Source: Phycisphaeraceae bacterium (GTDB lineage Bacteria; Planctomycetota; Phycisphaerae; Phycisphaerales; UBA1924). From it: 64,000 nucleotides of DNA. Shown piece after piece: positions 16,568 to 25,394 of the stretch. Both the position numbers and the translations under genes were made by a program. Under the pieces are notes generated by a model. The model was not told where the DNA came from and did no database searches. It saw only the letters and a program-made list of their open reading frames with translations. Each line of letters opens with the position of its first letter. Positions within the stretch are counted from its first letter, which is position 1. The stretch is taken from positions 1 through 64,000 of the forward strand of contig JACKHA010000007.1 of assembly GCA_020639215.1 (NCBI GenBank), written 5' to 3'.

Positions 16568-16614
16568 ATCCAGCCGCATGAGCCGGATCGCTCCGGCCGA
16601 TCGACAACAGTCCA

Positions 16615-16646
16615 GGCCCCCGGCGGAGGAGGAACCGCCGGGGGCC
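16615..16646 (+). terminator. Intrinsic terminator after the trypsin-like gene
   Basis: A perfect 12-bp stem (16615-16626 with 16635-16646) around an eight-base purine loop, followed by GTTCCGTTT. Confidence 0.75.
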
Positions 16647-16726
16647 GTTCCGTTTGCCCCCGTGCAAACTTGATCGCGAACGCTCGAGGCCTTGACCCCC
16701 CGACACCTCGCCACCTTTCCTTCCCC

Positions 16727-17062
16727 ATGCACGACCCTTCCGCCCGCGGCAACGACTTCTTCAAGTGCGACTTCTGCCTGAGCGCGTGGAGTGAGGACCG
16801 CCAGATGGTCGAGGGCCACCGCGGGGCGCTGATCTGCGTCAAGTGCCTCACGCTGGCCTACGCCCAGGTCGTGACCCAAGACGCGGGCCAGGCCGCGCCC
16901 GCCGGCGTCGCCTGCACGCTCTGCCTCGAACAGCGCACCCAGAAGCACTGGCGCAGCCCCCTGCGCGACGAGGCCTGGGCGTGCGAGCGCTGCATCCGCC
17001 AATCCGGCCAGGTGCTGGAGAAGGACCCAGACTCGGGGTGGACCAGGCCCGGACGCGGCTGA
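16727..17062 (+). CDS. Small zinc-ribbon protein with two CxxC pairs in each half
   Basis: 111 residues, cytoplasmic. Two Cys4 modules are visible: C-D-F-C with C-V-K-C (residues ~14-41) and C-T-L-C with C-E-R-C (residues ~64-89), each typical of a treble-clef or ribbon zinc site. The first module resembles the N-terminal zinc-binding domain of ClpX (F-K-C-D-F-C), but the AAA+ part is absent. No function can be assigned; a role as a protein- or nucleic-acid-binding adaptor is speculation. The ATG has no clear ribosome site. It lies between two secreted-protein genes without sharing an operon. Confidence 0.75.
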   Translation: MHDPSARGNDFFKCDFCLSAWSEDRQMVEGHRGALICVKCLTLAYAQVVTQDAGQAAPAGVACTLCLEQRTQKHWRSPLRDEAWACERCIRQSGQVLEKDPDSGWTRPGRG

Positions 17063-17281
17063 ACGAGACCGACGCCGGTCCGGGCGCGGCGTGAGGCGCG
17101 TGCCGCGGGGTCGCTTGTGCCCTCGAACACATCGAGTCGAGCGCCGCGCACGCAGCCGCACCCGACCCGAAACGGAATCTCGTTTTTCTTCGCGAGTCGC
17201 GTGAGGAACGTGCCGGCGCGCCGCTTCGACACCGATGGCGCGGCCGAAGCCGCGTCCCACGCACGCGAAGGAGGTTCCGAA

Positions 17282-17950
17282 ATGACACGCGCTCGCACCA
17301 CGATCCTGGCCGCCACGCTCCTCGCGGCCCCGGCGATGGCCAACCCGGTCAACGGGCTGTACATCGATACCCCGCTCTGCGACAACCACGGCCCGCTCAC
17401 CGCGATCGAGGAGCTCGGCAACGCCCCCATCTTCCCCCTCAACGAGTGGATCGACTCGGCCGACACCTTCACCCAGCAGCCCGCCTGCCCCATGTCCGAC
17501 AACCCGGCGATCCCCAACGCGCTGGTCGTCATGACCAACATGACCCCCACCTTCTGGACCGACCTGTTCTACGTCGCCGACCCCGAGACAACGCTGAGCA
17601 ACGAGGACGGCCTGGCCGAGAGCGCCGTCGCCCCCGGCCTGCGCACCCAGGCCTTCCGCATCGACTTCGTCGGCGCCAACCGCCCGCTCGTGTTCGAGTC
17701 CCTGACGCCCGACGGCGTCTTCGAGCCCGGCGAGACCTGGCACTTCATCATCCAGGACTACTTCAACGCGCTCGGGGCCCCGCCCTCCGCGTTCACCTCG
17801 CTCGACTTCGCCGGCGCGTCCGCCGGCCCGGGCATCCCCGGCGTCGTCCCCTCGACCGGCAGCATCGTGCAGATGGTCGTCCCCAGCCCAGCGACCGCGT
17901 CGCTGCTGGGTCTGGGCGTCGTGTGCGCCGCCCGTCGCCGGCGTGCCTGA
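17282..17950 (+). CDS. Secreted protein with PEP-CTERM-type anchor
   Basis: 222 residues. A signal peptide (T-R-A-R-T-T, hydrophobic stretch, A-M-A-N) is followed by a ~170-residue beta-rich domain without a recognised family, containing two Cys residues. The C terminus reads V-P-S-P-A-T, a hydrophobic helix and A-A-R-R-R-R-A, a P-S-P version of the sorting signal seen in the other four such genes here. The A-A-G-G-A-G-G Shine-Dalgarno near 17268-17275 sits a few bases before the ATG. A strong terminator follows at 17994-18017. Probably surface or extracellular-matrix anchored. Confidence 0.78.
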   Translation: MTRARTTILAATLLAAPAMANPVNGLYIDTPLCDNHGPLTAIEELGNAPIFPLNEWIDSADTFTQQPACPMSDNPAIPNALVVMTNMTPTFWTDLFYVADPETTLSNEDGLAESAVAPGLRTQAFRIDFVGANRPLVFESLTPDGVFEPGETWHFIIQDYFNALGAPPSAFTSLDFAGASAGPGIPGVVPSTGSIVQMVVPSPATASLLGLGVVCAARRRRA

Positions 17951-17993
17951 GCAAACGCGGGCCGTGAAGCCCGGAACAGTCCGTCAACCCTCC

Positions 17994-18017
17994 GGGGCGG
18001 GCCGATCGGCCCGCCCC
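17994..18017 (+). terminator. Intrinsic terminator, 24-base palindrome
   Basis: A perfect 12-bp palindromic stem (17994-18005 with 18006-18017) followed by TTCT. It separates the PEP-CTERM gene from mqnC. Confidence 0.65.
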
Positions 18018-18063
18018 TTCTGCCCGACCCGTCCGGAAACCCGTCCAGAACTTTCAGAGTTTC

Positions 18064-18092
18064 TTGAAAACAATGCGCGAGTGGGCGACAAT
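18064..18092 (+). promoter_or_regulatory. Promoter of mqnC, leaderless GTG start
   Basis: TTGAAA (18064-18069), a 17-base spacer and GACAAT (18087-18092). GACAAT ends 5 bases before the GTG at 18098, so the transcript probably begins at or next to the start codon. Confidence 0.6.
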
Positions 18093-18097
18093 ACGGG

Positions 18098-19672
18098 GTG
18101 GAGCCCACCATGCCCGCGCCCCCCCCCAGCACCGCCCCCGTCGACTCAAGACCGCCCCGCGTCGCGCCGCCCGAGCATCCCGACGCGTCCGCCCTCGACG
18201 AGGGCCTGCTCCGCGCCGTCGTCGCCGGCCAGGCCCGCCTCACCCCCGAGCAGGCGCTCGACCTGTTCCACAACATGCCGCTCGCGACGCTCGGCCGCTG
18301 GGCCGACGCCCGCTGCCGCGTCCTCCACGGCGACCTCTTCCGCACCTACGTCATCGACCGCAACATCAACTACACCAACGTCTGCACCGCCAAGTGCACC
18401 TTCTGCGCCTTCCGGCGCGACGCGGGCGACCACGACGCCTACACCCTCTCGCACGAGCAGATCCACGAGAAGATCGAGCAGCTCGCCGCCATCGGCGGCA
18501 CCCAGATCCTCATGCAGGGCGGCATGAACCCCGACCTGCCGCTGGACTACTACCTCGACCTGCTCGCCTCGATCAAGCAGCGCTTCCCCCACATCCACAT
18601 CCACGCCTTCAGCCCGCCCGAACTCGTCGAGTTCGTGAACTTCTTCAACCCACCGGGCGCGACGTACTTCGACAAGGCCCGCTGGGTGCTCGCACGCCTG
18701 CAGGAGGCCGGGCTCGACTCGCTCCCCGGCGGCGGGGGCGAGATCTTCGCCCACCACGTCCGGCGCAGGATCGGGCTGGGCAAGTGCGACGCAACCGCCT
18801 GGCTCACCAGCATGTACGCCGCCCACTCCCTGGGCATGCACACCAGCGCCACCATGATGTTCGGGCACATCGAGGGCCACGCCGACCGCATCCACCACAT
18901 GTGGCTGGTGAGGCGGTGGCAGGACGCCGCGTTGGGAAGAAGCGACGCAGCGACGCAGCGACGCAGCGACGAAGGGGAAGGCCCCGAGTCGATGCCGCAC
19001 CTCGACGCACCGCACTCCGTCGCTTCGTCGCTCCGTCGCTCCGTCGTTCCTGGTCATTACACCGCCTTCATCGCCTGGCCCTTCCAGCGAGAAAACACGC
19101 CGCTCGGACGCGTCAAAGACTGGGGCTTCCGCCCGGAGGACACGGGCGAGTTCCCGGGCGACGCCTGCGCCGACGTTCGCGGCCACGGCGATCCCTCGCG
19201 CCACCGCGAGTTCGGGCGGCGCGTCCGCATGTCCGGCTCGAGCGACTACCTCCGCACCCAGGCCATCAGCCGCCTCATGCTCGACAACATCTACTCGATC
19301 GGCGCGTCGTGGGTCACGATGGGCCCGCACGTCGGGCAGGTCGGCCTCATGTTCGGCGCGAGCGACATGGGCAGCGTCATGATGGAAGAGAACGTGGTGT
19401 CCTCCGCGGGCACGACGTACTGCCTGGACGAGGCCGTGCTGTGCCGCCTGATCCGCGACGCGGGCTTCGTCCCCGCCCAGCGGAACAACACCTACGACAT
19501 CGTCCGCGTCCACGCCGGGGCCGAGTCGCCCGATCGGCGCGTGGCCGACTGGTCCGAGCACCGGGCCCGCCGCCTGCACGCCCAGAGCGCGGCGGCCGCG
19601 GCCACGCCCGCCGAGTCCGCCCCGGCGGAACTGACGGTGTCGATACGCGTTCCCGATGCCGCGACGGCGTAG
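18098..19672 (+). CDS. mqnC: Cyclic dehypoxanthinyl futalosine synthase (radical SAM), with in-frame repeat insert
   Basis: 524 residues; third enzyme of the futalosine route to menaquinone. The radical SAM cluster motif C-T-A-K-C-T-F-C is at residues 96-103 within I-D-R-N-I-N-Y-T-N-V-C. Family blocks follow: G-G-T-Q-I-L-M-Q-G-G, F-S-P-P-E-L, G-L-D-S-L-P-G-G-G-G-E-I, T-M-M-F-G-H-I-E, S-W-V-T-M-G-P and G-S-V-M-M-E-E-N-V-V-S. These fit MqnC rather than MqnE. Residues ~280-318 are an extra Ser/Arg/Ala-rich segment encoded by an inverted repeat (18937-19050), placed just before the T-A-F-I-A-W-P-F-Q strand, where relatives have only a short loop. N and C termini are also longer than usual. GTG at 18098 is favoured by the promoter spacing; ATG at 18110 is the alternative. 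Confidence 0.92.
   Translation: MEPTMPAPPPSTAPVDSRPPRVAPPEHPDASALDEGLLRAVVAGQARLTPEQALDLFHNMPLATLGRWADARCRVLHGDLFRTYVIDRNINYTNVCTAKCTFCAFRRDAGDHDAYTLSHEQIHEKIEQLAAIGGTQILMQGGMNPDLPLDYYLDLLASIKQRFPHIHIHAFSPPELVEFVNFFNPPGATYFDKARWVLARLQEAGLDSLPGGGGEIFAHHVRRRIGLGKCDATAWLTSMYAAHSLGMHTSATMMFGHIEGHADRIHHMWLVRRWQDAALGRSDAATQRRSDEGEGPESMPHLDAPHSVASSLRRSVVPGHYTAFIAWPFQRENTPLGRVKDWGFRPEDTGEFPGDACADVRGHGDPSRHREFGRRVRMSGSSDYLRTQAISRLMLDNIYSIGASWVTMGPHVGQVGLMFGASDMGSVMMEENVVSSAGTTYCLDEAVLCRLIRDAGFVPAQRNNTYDIVRVHAGAESPDRRVADWSEHRARRLHAQSAAAAATPAESAPAELTVSIRVPDAATA
18937..19050. repeat. Inverted repeat of GCGACGCA units inside mqnC
   Basis: The left arm (18937-18973) is a tandem run of AGCGACGC units and the right arm (19016-19050) is a run of its complement, CTCCGTCG-like, with ~42 bases between. 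The reading frame stays open, so the element is translated. A one-armed copy lies at 4834-4860. Confidence 0.85.
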
Positions 19673-19927
19673 GTCGCTCCACGCGGTTGCCGTGTCGGCG
19701 GCGCCGATGGTCGGCGGCGAATCACGCGCCGACCGAGACGCGGCGAAGGAACACAGCGTCTCGACGCGTTGTCGCAGTGTGCGATCCGCGCGAGTAGGTT
19801 GTGCCTCGGGGCGTTCACGATCACCCGCATCGTTTCGGTCATGAAGAAAGCGATCGATGGAACGGGCGGCCTCTCGGGGACTCGCCCGCCCGTTTGCCCC
19901 AACCGGTCAAGAATCCCCGTCACCCCA

Positions 19928-22903
19928 ATGGACCCCTCCACCGAGACCATCTTCCTCCAGGCCATCGAACTGCCCAAGGCCAGCCGGGGCGACTATCTCG
20001 CCAAGGCCTGTGCCGGCGACGACCGCCTCCGTGCCGCGGTCGAGGCGCTGCTGTGGGCCGACGAGCACCCCGGCATCCTGACGCGCTCGCCCGTCTCCCC
20101 CTCGCTCGCCGCCGCCGTCGCCGAGTCGATGGACGTCGGGCACGGCATGGAGGGCCCCGGCTCGGTCATCGGCCCGTACACCCTGCTCGAACCCCTCGGC
20201 GAGGGCGGCTTTGGCCGCGTGTTCCTGGCCGAGCAGGACAAGCCCGTCCGCCGGCGCGTCGCGCTGAAGATCCTCAAAGCGGGCATGGACACGCGCCAGA
20301 TCATCGCCCGCTTCGAGGCCGAGCGTCAGGCCCTGGCGATGATGGACCACCCGGCCATCGCGCGCGTGTACGACGCGGGCGCGACCAGCGCGGGCCGCCC
20401 CTACTTCGCCATGGAACTGGTCAAGGGCATCCCCCTGACCGACTACGCCGACAACCGCAAACTCAACCTCCGCCAGCGCCTCGCCCTCTTCCGCGATGTG
20501 TGCCTGGCCATCCAGCACGCCCATTCCAAGGGCATCATCCACCGCGACATCAAGCCCAGCAACATCCTCGTCGCCGATGGTGACGACGCCCCCCAGCCCA
20601 AGGTCATCGACTTCGGCATCGCCAAGGCCACCGGCGGACGCCTCTCCGACAAATCCGTGTACACCCAGGCCGCACAGTGGCTCGGCACGCCCGAGTACAT
20701 GGCCCCCGAGCAGGCCGGCGGCGGCCCGCCCGGCGCCAGCGTCGACACCCGCAGCGACATCTACAGCCTCGGCGCCACGCTCTACGAACTGCTCGCGGGC
20801 GTCACGCCGTTCGACGCCCTGCGCATCCGCAGCGCGTCCTACGACCAGATCGCCCGCATGATCCGCGAGGACGACCCGCTGCGTCCCTCGGCCCGCCTCT
20901 CGCGCCTGGGCGACCAGACCGGCGAGATTGCCTCCAAGCGCGCCACCGACTCGAACCACCTCGCCGGTGCGCTCAAGGGCGACCTCGACTGGATCGCCAT
21001 GCGCTGCCTCGACAAGGATCCGGCCCGGCGCTACGAGACCGCCGCCGCCCTCAGCGCCGACATCCAGCGATACCTCGACGACAAGCCCATCGAGGCCCGC
21101 CCGCCGACCGCCGGCTACCAGGTCGGCAAGTGGGTCCGCCGCAACCGCGGCGCGTTCGCCGCCGCCTGCGCCGTCGGCGTCGCCATCGTCGTGGGCATCG
21201 TGGGGCTGGCGGTCGGCCTGGTCCGCGCCGCAGAGGAAGCCGCCCGCGCCGAGCGCAACGCCGACCAGGCCAACGCCGCCGCCGGCGAGGCCGCCCGAGC
21301 CCGGGGCGAGGCCGAGCGCGAGGCCGAGATCGCGCGAGCCGCCGAGCGTGAGGCCCGCGAGGCCGGCCAGGCCGCCCTCGCCGCCGCCGAACGCGAACGA
21401 GAGGCGGCCCTCCGCGCCCAGCGCGCCCTCGAAGTCGCCGACCAGCAGCGCCAGCGGGCCGAGGCCGTCGAGCACTTCATCGAGTACGACATGCTCGGCG
21501 TCGAGGGCGACGACGAGCCGCTCTCGCCCGACTACACCGTGCACCAGATGGTCGAACGGGCCGAGCGCCGCCTCGACCAGGGGGCCTCGTCCGACCGCCC
21601 CGAGTTCGCCGCCGCCATCCGCCACACGATCGGCCTGCTGTTTATCCGCGTCGGTGATTACCACAAGTCCGAGCGCAACCTCCGCCTGAGCGTCGAACTG
21701 CTCGACTCGCTGCCCACGCCGCCGGACCCGGGCGAACTGGCCGACGCGGTCGACGCCCTGGGCGTTGTGCTCAACTACCTCGACCGATTGCCCGAGGCCA
21801 TCGCCGCCCACCAGCGCGCCCTCGATCTCCGCATGGACCTCCGCGACTCGCCCGACCCCCCGGAGAACATCGCCGAAGCACTGGCCAGCTCGTACGCGAA
21901 CCTCGGGGGCGCGGCGGCCGACATGGGCGACTTCACCCGCGCCGAGACCCTCTTCCGCCAGGCGCTCGCGGCCTCCCCAGACGGCGCCGAGACCGCCAAC
22001 ATGCTGATCAACCTCGGCATGGTCCTCGCCCAGAAGGGCGAGCTCGCCGAGGGCGAGCGCACGCTCCGCGAGGGGATCGAGGCCGCACGCAACGCCAAGG
22101 ACCGCGCCGCCCTGGCCGCCTCGGGCATGGCCCTGCTCGGCGAGATGCTCGTCGACTCCGGGCGCCCCGACGACGCCATCGCACCCCTGCGCGAGTCCGC
22201 CGAACTCCGCTCCCTGATCTTCGGCCCCGAGCACCGGTTCACGATCTCGACCCGAACGATCCTCGGGCGTGCCCTCATGGCTGGCGACCCCGAAGCCGCC
22301 ATGGCCGAGCTGCGCTGGGCCGCGGCTGCCGCCCGTGCGCACCTCGAGCCGGAAGACGTCTACCGCCTCAACGCCGAGCAGCGACTGGCCATGACGCTCT
22401 ACCAGCAGGGCGACTACGCCGCCGCCGAGGAGTCCATGCGCGAACTCGGCCCCCTCATGCGCCTCCACTTCGGCCCGACCCACGGCGGGCTGGGCGGGTA
22501 CCTCGCCGCGCTCGCCAACACGCTGACAAACCTCGGCGGCCCCGAACGCCTCGCCGAGGCCGAGATGGCCCTGCGCGAGTGCCTCGCCCTCCGCGAGCGC
22601 ATCTACCAGCCCGGCAACCGCAGCCGCTGGCTCATCGAAGAGACCCGCGAGGACCTCGGCGCCGTCCTGCTCGATCGTGCCCGACTCGACGCCGAGCCCG
22701 TGTTGGCCATCGCGCGCCTCGAAGAGGGCGAGACCCTTCTCCGTACCGCCTTGCGCGACATGGACCCGCCCTCACAGCGCGACACGCGCGAGCAGCGCTG
22801 CCTCAAGAGGCTCGTCGACCTCTACGACCTGTGGGACGCGCTCGCGCCAGCCCAAGGCATCGCCGAACGGGCCGCCCCGTTCCGCGCACGCCTCACGCCC
22901 TGA
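19928..22903 (+). CDS. Transmembrane Ser/Thr protein kinase with coiled coil and TPR region
   Basis: 991 residues. A helical N-terminal region (1-80) precedes a Hanks-type kinase: glycine loop G-E-G-G-F-G-R-V (91-98), Lys114, H-R-D-I-K-P-S-N (205-212), D-F-G (228-230) and A-P-E (259-261). A transmembrane helix lies at ~415-435. Then comes a coiled coil of Ala/Glu/Arg repeats (~440-510) and about 450 residues of tetratricopeptide-like repeats on the other side of the membrane. This order is typical of planctomycete kinase families. It probably senses a protein or envelope signal through the TPR part; substrates are unknown. The ATG at 19928 starts the conserved M-D-P-S-T-E-T-I-F; an ATG at 19842 is possible but less likely. 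Confidence 0.9.
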   Translation: MDPSTETIFLQAIELPKASRGDYLAKACAGDDRLRAAVEALLWADEHPGILTRSPVSPSLAAAVAESMDVGHGMEGPGSVIGPYTLLEPLGEGGFGRVFLAEQDKPVRRRVALKILKAGMDTRQIIARFEAERQALAMMDHPAIARVYDAGATSAGRPYFAMELVKGIPLTDYADNRKLNLRQRLALFRDVCLAIQHAHSKGIIHRDIKPSNILVADGDDAPQPKVIDFGIAKATGGRLSDKSVYTQAAQWLGTPEYMAPEQAGGGPPGASVDTRSDIYSLGATLYELLAGVTPFDALRIRSASYDQIARMIREDDPLRPSARLSRLGDQTGEIASKRATDSNHLAGALKGDLDWIAMRCLDKDPARRYETAAALSADIQRYLDDKPIEARPPTAGYQVGKWVRRNRGAFAAACAVGVAIVVGIVGLAVGLVRAAEEAARAERNADQANAAAGEAARARGEAEREAEIARAAEREAREAGQAALAAAEREREAALRAQRALEVADQQRQRAEAVEHFIEYDMLGVEGDDEPLSPDYTVHQMVERAERRLDQGASSDRPEFAAAIRHTIGLLFIRVGDYHKSERNLRLSVELLDSLPTPPDPGELADAVDALGVVLNYLDRLPEAIAAHQRALDLRMDLRDSPDPPENIAEALASSYANLGGAAADMGDFTRAETLFRQALAASPDGAETANMLINLGMVLAQKGELAEGERTLREGIEAARNAKDRAALAASGMALLGEMLVDSGRPDDAIAPLRESAELRSLIFGPEHRFTISTRTILGRALMAGDPEAAMAELRWAAAAARAHLEPEDVYRLNAEQRLAMTLYQQGDYAAAEESMRELGPLMRLHFGPTHGGLGGYLAALANTLTNLGGPERLAEAEMALRECLALRERIYQPGNRSRWLIEETREDLGAVLLDRARLDAEPVLAIARLEEGETLLRTALRDMDPPSQRDTREQRCLKRLVDLYDLWDALAPAQGIAERAAPFRARLTP

Positions 22904-22950
22904 TCTCCAATCCCACACGCGCGCCGACACCCGACGCGACCCCGGGCGCG

Positions 22951-22980
22951 CAGCACCCAGTACTCAGTGCTCAGCACTCA
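22951..22980. repeat. CAGTACTCAGTGCTCAGCA-type repeat overlapping a stop codon
   Basis: A run of near-identical ACTCAG / GCTCAG units between two converging genes. Its end contributes the stop codon (22978-22980) of the barrel protein gene on the minus strand. It resembles, in construction, the repeat at 9326-9446. Confidence 0.6.
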
Positions 22981-23877
22981 GAACGAATACACGATCGACA
23001 TCGTGAACCGCCACCCGTACAGGTCGTCCTCGTCGGTCAGCGGCACCTCGAACGCCCCGCGGAACGCCCAGTCCTCCGCCGGGCGGACCTCCCCGCCGAG
23101 CCCGAGCGTGATGACCGGATCGTCCTCGCCCTGTCCGAAGTTGGCCACGTCCACGCCCTGGAACGGCAGCGGCGACGCGCCCGCGTCGAGCACGTGGAAC
23201 CCGTTCACCTCCACGACCGGGCTGAACCACTCCGTCAGCCAGTAGTCCGCGTGCAGGTGCCACGACAGGCGGTCGGAGTTGCCGAGGTCCTGGTTCTCCC
23301 CGTCGACGATGAACCAGTTGAACGTCCCGCCGACGTGGAACTTGCCCCAGCCCTTGTCCATCGAGGCCCACAGGCGGAACTCGTCGTCGTTGTGCAAGAC
23401 GCCCGGATCGCCCCACGGGAACTCGTACCCCACGCCCACCGCGGCGAACCACTGGTGCTCGTAGTCGCGCAAGAACGCGAACTTCAGCCCCGCGCCCACG
23501 TCGCCAACGCCGTCGTCGTTCACCAGCGGCGTGTCGAAGTCGATGTACCCGTCCTTGTACGCCACCAACTGCAGCCACTCGGTGATCGCCAGGCGGGCCT
23601 GCACCGCCGCGACCGTCGCGCTCCCGCCCCCGATCAGCTGGTCCGTCGGGAACTCGTGGTAGATGAACCACGCCCGCACGTCCGACGTCACGAACGAGTT
23701 CTCGTGGAAGTACGGCGCCGTCACCGGGTGCACGAACCGGTGCTCCGGGGGCTGCTCGAACTGCTCGGCCGTCTCGCTCGGAAACAGCACGAACCCGGCC
23801 TGCTGGCCCGAGGCCAGGCCCGCTACGGAAGCGACCGCCAGCGCGGCCGCGATAAAGCGTTCAGAGCAAGCCAGCAT
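22978..23877 (-). CDS. Outer-membrane beta-barrel protein, putative channel
   Basis: 299 residues with a signal peptide (M-L-A-C-S-E-R-F, hydrophobic to L-A-S-G-Q near 26). The mature chain is rich in alternating aromatic/hydrophobic strands with Asp/Asn-Gly turns. It ends F-T-M-S-I-V-Y-S-F; a terminal Phe in an amphipathic strand is the usual Bam recognition signal of outer-membrane barrels. It resembles the broad group annotated as transporter or phenol-degradation MetA-like barrels, but I cannot name a substrate. The promoter at 23938-23965 and a hairpin at the mRNA start (23912-23931) lie upstream. It converges on the kinase gene. Confidence 0.78.
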   Translation of the reverse strand: MLACSERFIAAALAVASVAGLASGQQAGFVLFPSETAEQFEQPPEHRFVHPVTAPYFHENSFVTSDVRAWFIYHEFPTDQLIGGGSATVAAVQARLAITEWLQLVAYKDGYIDFDTPLVNDDGVGDVGAGLKFAFLRDYEHQWFAAVGVGYEFPWGDPGVLHNDDEFRLWASMDKGWGKFHVGGTFNWFIVDGENQDLGNSDRLSWHLHADYWLTEWFSPVVEVNGFHVLDAGASPLPFQGVDVANFGQGEDDPVITLGLGGEVRPAEDWAFRGAFEVPLTDEDDLYGWRFTMSIVYSF

Positions 23878-23911
23878 CGCCTGATCTCCCAGTCGAGGTG
23901 CGTGTCGGAAT

Positions 23912-23931
23912 ACCGGAGCCAATGCTCCGGT
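23912..23931 (-). promoter_or_regulatory. Hairpin at the predicted 5' end of the barrel protein mRNA
   Basis: Eight-bp stem (23912-23919 with 23924-23931), four-base loop. The predicted transcription start (about seven bases after the -10 box) falls at the first base of this stem. It could stabilise the mRNA, as the ompA leader hairpin does in E. coli; that is analogy only. Confidence 0.45.
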
Positions 23932-23937
23932 TTCCCG

Positions 23938-23965
23938 ATGCTAGTCCCCGCTATTCGGGAGTCAA
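23938..23965 (-). promoter_or_regulatory. Promoter of the barrel protein gene
   Basis: On the minus strand TTGACT (23960-23965), 16-base spacer, TAGCAT (23938-23943). A good match to a sigma-70 type promoter, about 60 bases upstream of the ATG. Confidence 0.6.
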
Positions 23966-24017
23966 GTGTCCACAAATGGATCCCGCCCGGCCGTCCGCCG
24001 GGGTCCGCTGCCGCCGG

Positions 24018-25394
24018 CTACTTCCCGCCCGCGTCCCACACCTGAACCGCCTCGCTCGGCTCGCTCGCCTCGGCCCGCTCCACCCGGACCCGCGTCACCC
24101 GCGTCGGCTCGGCCGCCAGCACCGTCAGCACCACCCCGTTCACGCGCAGCGTCTCGCCCTCGGTCGGGATCCGCCCCAGCGACACCACCACAAGCCCGCC
24201 CACCGTGTCGTAGTCCTCGCTCTCGGGCAGGTGCAGCCCGATCGCCTCCAGCCGGTCGTTCGCGTCGTCGATGCGCAGACGCGCATCCACCAGGGCCGAC
24301 GTCGCCTCCGGGTCCAGGTCCACGCTCGGCGTGCCCGCCGCCTCGACCTCCTCGAACTCGTCCTCGATCTCCCCGAAGATCTCCTCGACGATGTCCTCGA
24401 GCGTCACCATCCCGCTCGTGCCCCCGTACTCGTCGGTCACCATCGCCGCGTGCACGCGCGCCGAGAGCATCTCCGACAGCAGCTCACGCACCGTCTTGGT
24501 CTCCGGCACGAACACCGCCGGACGCAGGTGGTTCCGCAGCACGAACCCCGCGTTGCCCTCGCGCTTCGCCTCGTCCGACAGAAGATAGTGCAGAAAATCC
24601 TTCGCGTACAGCATCCCGTCGATGTGGTCCAGGCTCCCCGAATACACCGGCACGCGGCTGTGCCCCGCCGACTCCAGCGCCCGACCGACGCCCGCCACGT
24701 CGTCGCTGTACTCGATCGCCGTCACCTCCGTCCGCGGCGTCATGATCTGCTCGACCGTCAGCGAGCGGAACTCGACCACCGCCTCGATCATCTCCCGCTC
24801 GTCCTCGTTGATCTGCCCCTCGCGCTCGCCCTCCTCCACCGCCTCCAGGATCTCCGACTCGACCTCCGCCGCCGCGTCCAGACGCTCCTTCCCGACCACG
24901 CGCCGCACCACCTCGTCGATCCCGGCGCTCAGCGACCCCGCCGGGGCCATCAAGACGTGCACGCCGCGCACGACCCCGGCCCAGCGATACAGCGTCCCCT
25001 CCGCCGCGTGGGCCGCGATCGACATCGGGATCACCGTCCCGAACAGCCACACCAGCACGCCCGAGACCAGGATCCCGCCCGCCACCGCCAACCAACGCAG
25101 CGCCTCGCTCCCCGCGTCCGTCGCCGGGCCCGCCAGACGCTCGAGCAGCAGCACCGTCGCCACCACCACCGTCATGTGGCACAACACCCGGGGCAGCAGG
25201 ATCGACCGCGCGTGCCCCTCCGAATCGTCCAGGATCCTCGCGATCCGCGGCCCAACGACGCCACGCCCCCTCCGCTTGGCCAGGTCCTCGAGCCCCGACC
25301 ACGAGAAGTCACGGAGCGCGGCGAACAGCGTCGCCAGCACGCCGCCCACGACCAGCGCCACGACGCCCACGATGACCAGCACGAGCGCGCTCAC
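24018..25394 (-). CDS. CNNM/HlyC-CorC family protein with CBS domains
   Basis: 458 residues. The N-terminal ~200 residues hold about four membrane helices of the CNNM type. A CBS pair follows (E-F-R-S-L-T-V-E-Q-I-M-T-P-R-T-E-V then D-G-M-L-Y-A-K-D-F and M-V-T-D-E-Y-G-G-T-S-G-M-V-T-L-E-D-I-V-E-E-I-F-G), and the last ~85 residues are a CorC_HlyC domain (E-D-Y-D-T-V-G-G-L-V). Family members are linked to Mg2+ or Co2+ export; old hemolysin names are misleading. GTG at 25394 overlaps the stop of ybeY as GTGA, so the two are translationally coupled. The ybeY-corC order is widely conserved. Confidence 0.88.
   Translation of the reverse strand: MSALVLVIVGVVALVVGGVLATLFAALRDFSWSGLEDLAKRRGRGVVGPRIARILDDSEGHARSILLPRVLCHMTVVVATVLLLERLAGPATDAGSEALRWLAVAGGILVSGVLVWLFGTVIPMSIAAHAAEGTLYRWAGVVRGVHVLMAPAGSLSAGIDEVVRRVVGKERLDAAAEVESEILEAVEEGEREGQINEDEREMIEAVVEFRSLTVEQIMTPRTEVTAIEYSDDVAGVGRALESAGHSRVPVYSGSLDHIDGMLYAKDFLHYLLSDEAKREGNAGFVLRNHLRPAVFVPETKTVRELLSEMLSARVHAAMVTDEYGGTSGMVTLEDIVEEIFGEIEDEFEEVEAAGTPSVDLDPEATSALVDARLRIDDANDRLEAIGLHLPESEDYDTVGGLVVVSLGRIPTEGETLRVNGVVLTVLAAEPTRVTRVRVERAEASEPSEAVQVWDAGGK

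Noticed and set aside
19907..22483. Long minus-strand open frame opposite the Ser/Thr kinase
   Set aside because: Gly/Val/Ala-rich without motifs; the plus strand carries complete kinase and TPR motifs.
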